This document shows, piece after piece, positions 1 to 8,513 of a stretch of 9,639 bases of DNA. This DNA is from Planctomycetaceae bacterium (GTDB lineage Bacteria; Planctomycetota; Planctomycetia; Planctomycetales; Planctomycetaceae). The notes beneath the pieces are model-generated. The model was given only the letters and a program-made list of their open reading frames with translations. It was not told the DNA's origin and made no database searches. The stretch covers positions 6,976 to 16,614 of the forward strand of contig DOCI01000176.1 of the NCBI GenBank assembly GCA_003503535.1, written 5' to 3'. A program made the position numbers and the translations under genes. Positions within the stretch are counted from its first letter, which is position 1. Every line of letters starts with the position of its first letter.

Positions 1-1693
1 CGAAACCTAAGCCGTGAATTAACTTATTTTTCTGCATATCCTGCAGATAATTTTTCGGAACAGTCACCAGATCTTCTCTGGTCACTGGATAGCTGCTCCG
101 TTGAAATAAAGAGGCGAGATCGTATACCCCCAACGCTTTGTCACTGCGGGTCCAGAAGATTCGTTTACGGATATAGTTCCGATATTCGTCGACAGTCTCC
201 ACCAGAGACCGCTGATTCGCATCGAGAACTGTCAAATTGCCCAGGAGGTCCGAATAGGTGGATTCCAGATTATCCAGCGTCTCTTTTTTTCGAATGATGA
301 TCTCTCGAAGTTTGGCTTTCACAGATTGCTCAAAGATGCCTAGCTCCGAATCGTCGACCTTCTTCTTGATCTCTTCCATCTTCTCGTTAACGGCAGCGTC
401 GATATCGATCAGCTTTTTTTGCTTGGATCTCAAGTTGATCTGCTCAAATGTTGTTTCACTCATCACCGATTTTCGAGCCTGAATCTCGGCTCGCTGTACT
501 TCAATATTAGGGAGCTCGTATAATTGACGAAGTAAGGAAAGTGCAAAACCTTCACTTTTACCCGCTTCAGTATTTTCCTGTTCTTGTGTGGTCTGCTCGT
601 TTCCGCTCACATCCTCAAGCAGTATTTTCACCTCTGCGTTTCGGACCTGAGCCTCTTCATTGAGATCGACCAGTTCGTTAATCCGAGTTGTATAGGCTTC
701 AATTTCGTCAATGTATGGCTGGAGCACTGGTAGAGTCGTGTTACTCTCCGCTTTCAATTCTTTGAGAGCATCCATATTCTCTTTGAGTTTTTTTTCCGTT
801 TTCAGTTGTTGCAACAGTTCCACTTTTTTACGTTGCAAATCGACTTTTTTAGTCCACAGTTCAAATTTTGTCGCCAGCCTGCGGACCGCTTTTTCCGCGT
901 CGTAGAGGGTTAATTCCTCTTTCACGGCTGCCGTTTCTTCATTCAACATCTGCAGTTGAATGTTGTAGAGATCTGACAATGCCTGTGTGAGTCGGGGCGA
1001 TTGACCTGCAGGTGGCGGCGATGTGAGTTTTGTCTGGAGATCTTTAATCCGGTCGGGCTGAGTCACCTGCAATTCCAGAAACTTTTTACGATCCGTAACC
1101 CGTTGAGTTTGCGCCTGATCCGCTTGAGCTTTCTTGGCTTCCCAGTCCCGCAATTCCGCTTCAGCACTGGTTAGAGCCTGATCGATATCCGTTAGCTCCG
1201 AGGACTTGTTCACACTCAGCGGATACTGCTCTGGCAAATCTTTAAATTCAGCCTGATCTGCGGCTGCTTTTTCGGGAACCTTCGGTATCGCTTCCCGATT
1301 TTCAACTACTCGTTTCTTGTAGGTATCGATTTTTTGACGGGACTCAATGGCGATGCGGTACGTCTGCAGCAACTGCTCTTTCAACGCCGGTTCGAGAGTT
1401 TCGTCACTCTCCACCATTTTGAGCTTGGCTTGCAATTCCTCGACTGTTGGAAGAGAAGTCAATGCCGTTTCGGCAGGTTCTGCTTCTGGAACAGGGGTTG
1501 AAGTCGGAACAGGAGTTGAAGTCGGAACGGGCGTCGAATTGGGGACCGGGGTGGACTGAGCCGGCAGAGGGAGCGGAAACAGGGGAGACGCATCTTGAGC
1601 CGATGCAGTTGAAGCCAGGCAAGTCAAATAGATTGTCACAATTGACAGCAGGCTGGCGTCAATACGTACGGGCAGCGATATGAAAGGTTTCAT
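1..1693 (-). CDS. MscK/KefA-like mechanosensitive channel, N-terminal part (gene runs off the left edge)
   Basis: The minus-strand frame is open from ATG at 1693 to base 1, giving 564 residues without the C-terminus. Residues 1-32 form a signal peptide (positive start, hydrophobic LLSIVTIYLTCL, cleavage likely after ASA). A Pro/Thr linker with four TPVP units follows at about 48-69. From about 84 to 505 the protein is almost wholly charged heptad-like helix (many E, K, Q, L), as in the periplasmic 'MscS porin' domain of MscK/MscM proteins. Near 508-523 the motif YIRKRIFWTRSDKAL matches the conserved boundary just before the membrane domains of that family. The pore-forming MscS domain would lie outside the window. 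The family releases solutes from the cytoplasm on hypo-osmotic shock. A second in-frame ATG lies two codons upstream (1699), and an in-frame TAA sits shortly before it; neither start has a good Shine-Dalgarno. A generic exported coiled-coil protein is the alternative, but the boundary motif argues for MscK. Confidence 0.8.
   Translation of the reverse strand, partial: MKPFISLPVRIDASLLSIVTIYLTCLASTASAQDASPLFPLPLPAQSTPVPNSTPVPTSTPVPTSTPVPEAEPAETALTSLPTVEELQAKLKMVESDETLEPALKEQLLQTYRIAIESRQKIDTYKKRVVENREAIPKVPEKAAADQAEFKDLPEQYPLSVNKSSELTDIDQALTSAEAELRDWEAKKAQADQAQTQRVTDRKKFLELQVTQPDRIKDLQTKLTSPPPAGQSPRLTQALSDLYNIQLQMLNEETAAVKEELTLYDAEKAVRRLATKFELWTKKVDLQRKKVELLQQLKTEKKLKENMDALKELKAESNTTLPVLQPYIDEIEAYTTRINELVDLNEEAQVRNAEVKILLEDVSGNEQTTQEQENTEAGKSEGFALSLLRQLYELPNIEVQRAEIQARKSVMSETTFEQINLRSKQKKLIDIDAAVNEKMEEIKKKVDDSELGIFEQSVKAKLREIIIRKKETLDNLESTYSDLLGNLTVLDANQRSLVETVDEYRNYIRKRIFWTRSDKALGVYDLASLFQRSSYPVTREDLVTVPKNYLQDMQKNKLIHGLGF
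1488..1559 (-). repeat. Four 18-bp tandem units encoding TPVP-(N/T)S in the channel linker
   Basis: Four consecutive 18-base units (1488-1505, 1506-1523, 1524-1541, 1542-1559) differ at few positions and encode the Pro-Thr-Val-Pro repeats after the signal peptide. The first two units differ at a single base. The period is a multiple of three, so unit gain or loss keeps the frame. The stretch is probably an extended spacer between the signal peptide and the coiled coil. Confidence 0.85.
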
Positions 1694-1754
1694 GGACATC
1701 CGTGTCGTTAAAACTTAGTGCCTTTGCAGGCGGGTGATCTTGAAAAGATGCTTT

Positions 1755-1782
1755 ATTATATCAAGTCAGTATTCTATTCCAA
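1755..1782 (-). promoter_or_regulatory. Candidate sigma70-type promoter for the channel gene (proximal)
   Basis: On the minus strand a perfect TATAAT (1755-1760) is preceded by TG one base upstream (extended -10). TTGGAA (1777-1782), a 4/6 match to the -35 consensus, lies 16 bases further up. Transcription would start near 1748, about 50 bases before the channel start codon. This is inferred from consensus only; planctomycete promoters are less well defined. Confidence 0.45.
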
Positions 1783-1800
1783 TTGATTCTTCAGGTCGTG

Positions 1801-1859
1801 TGCCACTGGCATTGGTCTATGCAAGTCGAGGCACGTACTTAAGTTACAATGCCCTGGCA
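1801..1859. repeat. Long imperfect inverted repeat in the intergenic gap
   Basis: TGCCA-CT-GGCATTG (1801-1814) pairs with CAATGCC-C-TGGCA (1847-1859). This gives 12 base pairs interrupted by a 2x1 internal loop, and the 32-base loop contains an ACTTAAGT palindrome. It lies between the two channel promoter candidates, so it would be in the leader of any transcript from the distal one. Confidence 0.5.
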
Positions 1860-1865
1860 GAGCCA

Positions 1866-1903
1866 TCGCCACTCTCGAATTCCAGCTGAGGGAAGAGTGG
1901 CGA
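1866..1903. repeat. Perfect 10-bp stem-loop between the membrane-protein and channel genes
   Basis: TCGCCACTCT (1866-1875) is exactly complementary to AGAGTGGCGA (1894-1903), with an 18-base loop. There is no T-tract on either side, so it is not a standard intrinsic terminator. It could act as a 3'-end stabiliser of the 1951-3624 gene or as part of a structured leader of the channel gene. Confidence 0.55.
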
Positions 1904-1921
1904 CCTGAGGAATCTAACACG

Positions 1922-1951
1922 ATTATAAGCAAATTCCTCACTCTCTGTCAT
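1922..1951 (-). promoter_or_regulatory. Candidate sigma70-type promoter (distal), overlapped by an 8-bp inverted repeat
   Basis: On the minus strand a perfect TATAAT (1922-1927) lies 18 bases from ATGACA (1946-1951), a 5/6 match to TTGACA. The -35 touches the stop codon of the upstream gene. TGAGGAAT (1906-1913) and ATTCCTCA (1933-1940) form an inverted repeat that brackets the -10, and could be an operator or chance pairing. Transcription from here would give a leader of about 215 bases. Confidence 0.4.
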
Positions 1952-3624
1952 TACTTGATTATGGGACCTGTGACAATTGGGTTTCTGCGGAAAAAGATTG
2001 CTCCCAATTCATCTTCATAATCCAGTTTCCACTTGGAATCCTGCTTCAATGCCTCCAGTAGCCGGGAATGATAACGCTTGTCGATGACGACGGTATTCGC
2101 TCCATAACGGTCAATTTTATCTTCCCAGCCCCGGTTTGCACGGGCAATCACGAAATAGTCCAGCCAGACATCTCGCGGCACGAGATGAGCATGCGAATTC
2201 AGAAAGAGTTGCCGGTCCTCAGGACCAGTCCACAGCAGATAATCGCCCCATTCGTAGGTATTGAAAATCAAACCGTCCGGTTCATGTTCGTTCAGATAAT
2301 TCGCCAGCAGCACTGGTGTCAGACTCGACAGATTCGAACGATAAAAATCGAGAGCTTTCTCTGGTTCCTGCGGGTAACCATGCAGCAAGGTTGCTCCAAA
2401 TGGCGTGTAGGCAAAGAAGATCCAGGACATCCCCACAGCGACCACGGTATTTAAGCCGGAACGATGCGGCTCATTTTGAGTCTCTGATTTCAATTTCGAA
2501 AATCGGTTCAGTATTGCCTGTCCATGGACAACAACAGACAAGGCTGCAATCGGTGTCCACCAGACCACCATCCGCACAGACCACATGCCTGCGATCGCGA
2601 AAACAATCAGTAGCAGAAACTCAGCGATCGAAACTCGCCGAGGTGTGTAGCTGTACAAAATTATCAGCAAAATACCCACAATGACCATGGCCTGTCCATG
2701 AGCCATCCTTAGTGTCAACGGCTCCCACTCAACCAGAGTTGACAGATTCAGGTTCCCTGAAATGGAATGAATGATCGAGAAGATACCTATGCCATAAGGA
2801 TTGATCAGCACGGCCAGCAGACACAATTCCAGCATCACGAAGTATCGCAAAGAAGCCCAGGCCGCGATACGTTTGGTACGGAGGTATTGATCAGCTGTTT
2901 TGCCAATCCAGAGCAAACCGATCAGCCCCAATCCAACCGGAAACGATCCATGCAAATTCGCCCAGAGCAGAAAGATTGCCGGAACAAGTCCCCATTGCCA
3001 CTTCGTCCATTTGTGACAAGACACGAGCGTCCAGACCAAAACAAAACAGGTAAAACCAGCAATTTGAGGCCTGATGATAGTGAGCGTTTTCCAGGCAACA
3101 AATCCGAAAACGGCCAAACCGATCAGACTCAATCCATAGGAATCGGTCTTCTGACGAAAGCGAATCAGCAATGCCACCACGCATATCGTAAGTGCCAACG
3201 CATACAGAAAGCGTAACGAAGTCACACCAAACTGCTCGTACATCAAATAACCGAGCACCTGAGACAACCAGGCCGTATCGAAAAAGGGCATCCCTTCACA
3301 AAGCGGGAGTAAAGGTTCGGTCGCAGGAATCGATTTCGATTCCACGATCACCCGGCCATATGCCAGATGTCCCCATAAGTCGGTGTACCAGAGTTTATGA
3401 TAATTGAGCACCGCATAAATGAAGCCGACTATTGTCGTCCAGATGGCAGCCGAACGGGACATTTGCGCCCATTCCGGAAAGCGATCTTCCAGCATCGAGG
3501 CATCGGGAACGTGAGACTCCGACGTTTCCTCAATGGATTCTTTCGGCTCAACAACACCAACAGAATCATCCTGAAGGGTTTCAGGATTGGGGTTGTCTGT
3601 CGATGTGATCTCTGAATGATTCAT
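1951..3624 (-). CDS. Polytopic membrane protein, GT-C glycosyltransferase-like, substrate unknown
   Basis: 557 residues. A hydrophilic acidic N-terminal tail (1-55) precedes about ten membrane helices (first at about 58-74, last near 391-409) and a soluble C-terminal domain (about 420-557). Right after the first helix is YTDLWGHLAYGR (80-91), the D-L-W-x-H-L type loop that follows helix 1 in GT-C-like proteins, where an acidic residue binds the lipid-phosphate sugar donor. WANLHGSF (221-228) is another hallmark. The C-terminal domain has GLIFNTYEWGDYLLW (451-465) and a later Asp/Arg-rich segment. I recognise this architecture as one frequently annotated 'hypothetical' in planctomycetes. Transfer of a sugar to a lipid or protein at the outer face is inferred from the fold and unproven. 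No clear Shine-Dalgarno precedes the ATG; downstream in-frame ATGs would remove the tail but not the core. Confidence 0.75.
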   Translation of the reverse strand: MNHSEITSTDNPNPETLQDDSVGVVEPKESIEETSESHVPDASMLEDRFPEWAQMSRSAAIWTTIVGFIYAVLNYHKLWYTDLWGHLAYGRVIVESKSIPATEPLLPLCEGMPFFDTAWLSQVLGYLMYEQFGVTSLRFLYALALTICVVALLIRFRQKTDSYGLSLIGLAVFGFVAWKTLTIIRPQIAGFTCFVLVWTLVSCHKWTKWQWGLVPAIFLLWANLHGSFPVGLGLIGLLWIGKTADQYLRTKRIAAWASLRYFVMLELCLLAVLINPYGIGIFSIIHSISGNLNLSTLVEWEPLTLRMAHGQAMVIVGILLIILYSYTPRRVSIAEFLLLIVFAIAGMWSVRMVVWWTPIAALSVVVHGQAILNRFSKLKSETQNEPHRSGLNTVVAVGMSWIFFAYTPFGATLLHGYPQEPEKALDFYRSNLSSLTPVLLANYLNEHEPDGLIFNTYEWGDYLLWTGPEDRQLFLNSHAHLVPRDVWLDYFVIARANRGWEDKIDRYGANTVVIDKRYHSRLLEALKQDSKWKLDYEDELGAIFFRRNPIVTGPIIK

Positions 3625-3798
3625 GGGATGATGACTGACCGATCTGATGGACTCAATGGGAACGTACTCTTAACGCTACGTTCGATCTGCGAGTCTATCA
3701 AATTCCGTCTGCTCTGCACGAGAGAGAATTACGTCGGTTGATTTAATCCTGACGATTACAACACTTCCCCGACCGATTTTCTGTTCACTCCTGGGTGG

Positions 3799-3826
3799 CA
3801 CGTCCCAGAATCAAGTGATGGGCGTG
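3799..3826. repeat. REP-like imperfect hairpin just downstream of the permease gene
   Basis: CACG-T-CCC (3799-3806) pairs with GGG-CGTG (3820-3826) around a 13-base loop, 20 bases past the permease stop. GTAG follows at 3830-3833. Position and shape suit an extragenic palindrome, and no T-tract is present. The remaining bases of the 3625-3846 gap show no gene; the promoter of the 1951-3624 gene should lie there but I could not place it with confidence. Confidence 0.35.
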
Positions 3827-3846
3827 GCGGTAGTACATGACCTCTC

Positions 3847-5541
<1,695 letters not shown>

Positions 5542-5545
5542 TTTA

Positions 5546-5800
5546 TTTTCCCAGTTGGTCGATCAGCAGGCGAAGAATTATTAATGATGAATATTTACAA
5601 GCATCGTTAAAATCAAAATCCACTTTAACAACTTGCACATACATATCAGCATGAGTGGATTGAAACATCCAGTCGCATTCTGACGCAGCATCAAACCATT
5701 TGCAAGGAAAGGTTCCAGACCATTTCCATATGGTCTCTGCAGTCGCATGAGGGTTAAATGACAATATATAACTGTGTTTGCCACTGTCATAAGCTGCAGT
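5546..5800 (-). other. Open minus-strand frame abutting the permease start; doubtful gene or remnant
   Basis: A frame of 85 codons runs from just after a TGA (5801-5803) to a TAA at 5543-5545, one base before the permease ATG. It has no ATG; a TTG at 5764 would give 73 residues. The product is rich in aromatic and acidic residues (e.g. WKWSGTFPCKWFD, then MYVQVVKVDFDF) and reads more protein-like than random sequence, but I do not recognise it and no Shine-Dalgarno is evident. It may be the tail of a decayed gene or simply the permease leader. Confidence 0.2.
5763..5790 (-). promoter_or_regulatory. Candidate promoter upstream of the permease gene
   Basis: On the minus strand ATGACA (5785-5790, 5/6 to the -35 consensus) is followed after 16 bases by TATATT (5763-5768, 5/6 to the -10 consensus). 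It would give a leader of about 215 bases before the permease ATG at 5541, and lies in an AT-rich stretch. Consensus evidence only. Confidence 0.3.
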
Positions 5801-5880
5801 TCATTTTTGAAGATGCACCAGGCAGTATGATCATTCCGTAATGTGAATTTGCTTGATTTTGGCGAGCATTGAGGCGACTC

Positions 5881-6013
5881 AAGGAGGAGAGCCAATGATC
5901 ACAAGACATGAATTGAAGGTCGTCAGTGGAACGCGATCAAAGAATTATTATCCGGCAAGAACTCCGATCCCGAACGAACTGCTCAAGACAACCGACTTCC
6001 TGTGAATGTCGTT
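5881..6013 (+). pseudogene. IS5-type transposase, N-terminal relic with a frameshift
   Basis: A strong AAGGAGGAG Shine-Dalgarno (5881-5889) precedes ATG 5895. The first frame reads MITRHEL and, as it stands, ends after 36 codons. From about 5915 the other frame reads [15 protein letters not shown] (from 5924) and then [15 protein letters not shown], up to a TGA at 6014. Joined, this matches the conserved N-terminus of IS5-family transposases (TRxELTDxQWxxIxxLLPGKxxDPGRTAxDNRLFVNAV). A frameshift is therefore needed near 5915, and homology stops about where an APWRDLP segment should follow. No catalytic residues remain. The leader resembles that of the second IS5 relic at 8843. Almost certainly non-functional. 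Confidence 0.7.
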
Positions 6014-6435
6014 TGACATGAGCCACTGCTGGGCCTGTCTGGTTGCGGACCAAAAAGATGGAGATACCATACGAATCAAATTAAAAAATCTGGCTTGATC
6101 ACAAATGGCCCGCACGTCGACCGCATCTTGTCGATTTCATTTTATCGCCCCAGCCAGTTCGTCTGGGCACCCGCTGTTTCTTCCGCAGCTGGCGGAGCTG
6201 GGTGGTCATCTGCTTCGCACAGGAGATGGCGAATCAGACTGTCTGACTATCTGGCGAGGCATGGGTAAAGACAAGCCGCAAAGGCAGCCTGGCCACCCTG
6301 CAGTCGAACCTTCCATGATAAAACGGTCACTATAAGGGAACGTGGATCAATCTGCTTGTAGAAGCCCGGGCCAATAAAGAAACTCCCGTTAAAGCTTGGG
6401 GGTGTATTGCACAGGCATAGGTAGTTCCTGTTAAT
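6014..6435. other. Transposon graveyard without an intact gene
   Basis: Between the IS5 relic and the terminator at 6437 no intact ORF is seen. Apart from the IS4 tail, short open stretches occur in all plus frames but carry no motif I recognise. I found no convincing terminal inverted repeats or target duplications, so the boundaries of the original elements cannot be drawn. Confidence 0.5.
6105..6335 (+). pseudogene. IS4-type transposase, C-terminal relic
   Basis: In the plus frame 6105-6335 the segment QLAELGGHLLRTGDGESD followed by CLTIWRGMGK matches the C-terminal signature of many IS4-family transposases (LGGxLxRKxDGxPGxxTLWRG). The match covers about residues 28-57 of the open frame. 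The residues before it look unrelated, and no DDE catalytic segment is upstream. The frame closes at TAA 6333-6335. This is a short decayed remnant. A further open stretch (6337-6420, WINLLVEARANKETPVKAW) has coding-like composition but I could not assign it. Confidence 0.55.
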
Positions 6436-6436
6436 G

Positions 6437-6470
6437 AAAAAGGATGGTTATACTGTGATGAATAACCATC
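6437..6470 (-). terminator. Intrinsic terminator of the exported coiled-coil gene
   Basis: GATGGTTAT (6443-6451) and ATAACCATC (6462-6470) form a perfect 9-bp stem with a 10-base loop. Read on the minus strand the stem is followed by C and then TTTTT (6441-6437). It lies about 50 bases downstream of the stop codon at 6523, the expected place for the end of that transcript. Confidence 0.8.
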
Positions 6471-6522
6471 ATGCAATTCCCTGGATGTTGAGGATATTCG
6501 TAATTTTTAAACGAAATCCCCT

Positions 6523-7614
6523 CTACCAATCAAGCTTTTCGTCAAATGACTTTGAAGTAAAGTCATTGAAGGATGAGTCGAGTTCACTCGTTTTCATTTC
6601 CTGTATCTCAGACTGCTCGTTGTGGGAAGTGGTCGCTTTTACTACAAAGTTGATGTGCTTCACATTGTTAACTGGCAGTGTTTGAGGGGCAGATTGTTGT
6701 TCATCAAACTGATTCATCAATCGAGCTCGTCGTTCCAGAAACAATTTAGTTTCCTGTTCTCTGGCCAATTGGGCACACATAGTTTCCATGGCTTTTAAGC
6801 GTTCATTGAGTTCCGTCACTTCCTGACATTTTTTGTGATATTGACTTTCGAAAGCTGGTTTTCGTGCAGCCTGCTTCATTTCAATTTGCAATTGCAGTTT
6901 AGCGATTTCTCTCTGGAGAATGTCCTCTTCGGATTCATATCTCACATTTTGAGTTGGCTGGAGGTCACTTTGATGAGGTTGTTGTGTTTGCCCCATGAGA
7001 GCGTCTTGAACACAGCGTTCCAACTGCTCCAGTTTTTTACGCATTTCTTCTTTTTCCTGACGCTCCTGCTCCAACTGATCGAGCAGTGTTCGCTCGACAT
7101 TAAAATCTGTCTGTCCCTGAGTATTGAATGAATTCATTGTACCGTACATTCCCTGTTGCTGGAGCAGGGCAGCATTGGAGGTCGTCATGTAAGTTCCATT
7201 AACGTTGACCAGTTGACCGCCAGGGTTAATTTGACCGAATATCGCAGGTTGACCAGCGACATAGGGAGCTCGCGAACTGTCGACAAAGACTTCAGCATCT
7301 CGTCGAAAACGGAAGAAACTGGGCAACTGTAAAGTCGGAAGTTCGAGCTTCAACTCTGGAAAGCGAAGCGAGAATCCTCGAACACCTATTGAACCGGATT
7401 CACCAGCGACATCCCCTGAAGGTTGTCCATTGGCAAAGACACCCTGTTGGGCCATCTGAGGATAAACAGGTGGAGGAGGCGTCTGGACGCATCCACAATT
7501 TGAGTCTGCACAATAACCGGACGCGCATGGTTGCTGGGCCATGGTTGTATTGGTGACATTCGCTGTCACAAGGCTGGCAGCTGCCAGAATTCCTGCTATT
7601 TTGAACTGAAACAT
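6523..7614 (-). CDS. Exported coiled-coil protein of unknown function
   Basis: 363 residues. ATG 7614 is preceded by AAGGA at seven bases, a good ribosome site. Residues 1-26 form a signal peptide (FKIAGILAAASLVTA, cleavage likely after TMA). A cysteine cluster follows at once (C30, C35, C40, C42), then a PPPP stretch (46-49). Residues 80-106 show a proline-spaced pattern (FPELKLELPTLQLPSFF then RFRRD). A Gln/Asn-rich stretch covers about 140-170. Long charged coiled coils run over about 171-205 and 226-305, and the tail (310-363) is rich in Ser, Glu and Asp. This suggests a secreted or envelope-attached structural protein whose cysteines may form disulfides. I do not recognise a named family. 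It has its own terminator at 6437. A relic of another coiled-coil gene lies 60 bases upstream on the same strand, so the two may once have been co-transcribed. Confidence 0.8.
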   Translation of the reverse strand: MFQFKIAGILAAASLVTANVTNTTMAQQPCASGYCADSNCGCVQTPPPPVYPQMAQQGVFANGQPSGDVAGESGSIGVRGFSLRFPELKLELPTLQLPSFFRFRRDAEVFVDSSRAPYVAGQPAIFGQINPGGQLVNVNGTYMTTSNAALLQQQGMYGTMNSFNTQGQTDFNVERTLLDQLEQERQEKEEMRKKLEQLERCVQDALMGQTQQPHQSDLQPTQNVRYESEEDILQREIAKLQLQIEMKQAARKPAFESQYHKKCQEVTELNERLKAMETMCAQLAREQETKLFLERRARLMNQFDEQQSAPQTLPVNNVKHINFVVKATTSHNEQSEIQEMKTSELDSSFNDFTSKSFDEKLDW

Positions 7615-7673
7615 TGATAAATCCTTTTAATACTCACTCATCATGAATAATTGTTAACAGCGTAAGAAGTTGT

Positions 7674-7829
7674 TTATTTAAGTAGTTCTTCGAGTTGACT
7701 CAATTTGTGCTTAAGGTCTTCAACCTGCTTTTTCAGTTCAGTAATTTTTTCTGACTCTTCCTCCGAAATGTCTTCATCGCAATCAGTCGATTGACTTTTA
7801 TTGTTTGCTTTTTCTTCGAGTTGAGGTCT
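7674..7829 (-). pseudogene. 3' end of a minus-strand coiled-coil gene, 5' part lost
   Basis: A minus-strand frame of 51 codons ends at TAA 7674-7676 and is blocked upstream by TGA at 7830-7832. It has no ATG or GTG start. It encodes an acidic segment (DCDEDISEEESEK) followed by a clean leucine-heptad coiled coil (ITELKKQVEDLKHKL, then SQLEELLK). The composition and clean heptads look like real coding sequence. Homology-like character stops exactly where the plus-strand protease frame begins (about 7824-7829), so the gene was probably decapitated by a rearrangement. Function unknown. Confidence 0.55.
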
Positions 7830-8243
7830 TCAGGAAACCTGGTCGATGCTGCCGTAGCATTTACTGCGAGCAGATATGTTAAGCCTGAATTTGTCACATA
7901 CACACTTGATCCCAGACCGATTGCCCCGCAACTGGGAATGCTGGTTGGCAAGAATGGTCGGACCACTGGTGGAACCTTGGGAATCATTCATGACATTGTC
8001 AGCATCCCTGTCAGCAATCCCTACCTGGGAACTCTTGGATTCAGCAATCAACTTCTGATTCGACCAGCCAATCCGAATTCCACTTTCAGTGCCGCTGGAG
8101 ACTCGGGCTCATTAATCGTGGCGGCTTCTTCAAAACGTCCCGTTGCCTTGTTATTCGCAGGGAATGGCCAAGTCACACTGGCGAATCCCATAGGCACGGT
8201 CATGAGTGAACTGAATATTGATCGTTTTCTGGGTGAGTACTAA
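7827..8243 (+). pseudogene. Trypsin-like (S1-type) serine protease, 5'-truncated
   Basis: The plus frame from about 7827 to TAA 8241-8243 encodes some 138 residues of a chymotrypsin-fold protease. GNLVDAAVA (from 7833) looks like the segment carrying the catalytic Asp, AAGDSGSLIV (8091-8120) contains the nucleophilic Ser in GDSG, and LLFAGNGQVTLANPIG is the usual last-strand signature of Nal1-like/S1 peptidases. The first half with the catalytic His is missing. An ATG at 7791 in the same frame would add 12 residues (VCFFFEL and so on), but these are the antisense of the coiled-coil relic, so that start is not credible. No ribosome site is seen. Best read as a disabled protease; a small chance remains that the fragment is expressed. 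A terminator follows at 8351. Confidence 0.65.
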
Positions 8244-8350
8244 TCCAGTATCCTGAATTCACGATTATTATTTCTGTAATATCTCAGTTCCATGAAATCG
8301 GATCAAATCATCTGATTTAGAATCAGTCGATCTCCAGAAGTCCATCAGCG

Positions 8351-8385
8351 AACCGCGAGAGAATATTTCTTTCGCGGTTTTTCTT
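8351..8385 (+). terminator. Intrinsic terminator after the protease fragment
   Basis: AACCGCGA (8351-8358) pairs perfectly with TCGCGGTT (8372-8379) and is followed by TTTCTT (8380-8385) on the plus strand. It lies about 108 bases after the protease stop and separates it from the small ORF at 8514. Nothing else stands out in 8244-8513. Confidence 0.75.
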
Positions 8386-8513
8386 GATTACTTTAAGAAT
8401 GATGTAATTATGATATTGATCTGTGCTGCAGTTTCCCTCTGCATATGATAAAGGGTGAATACTGTGTTTGATCCTAATAAATGGGCGGTTATTACAATCA
8501 GGAGATGGATAAG

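Noticed and set aside
2068..3615. Several plus-strand ORFs of 71-149 residues
   Set aside because: All lie opposite the membrane-protein gene and have Arg/Gln/Pro-rich antisense composition with no ribosome sites.
5581..5895. Minus-strand 104-residue ORF
   Set aside because: It overlaps the IS5 relic leader, has no domain or ribosome site, and looks like chance.
6434..6685. Plus-strand 83-residue ORF starting beside the terminator
   Set aside because: It runs through the terminator stem and antisense to the exported coiled-coil gene.
7733..7987. Minus-strand 84-residue ORF opposite the protease
   Set aside because: It is antisense to the protease and switches frame relative to the coiled-coil relic; its composition is not coiled-coil.
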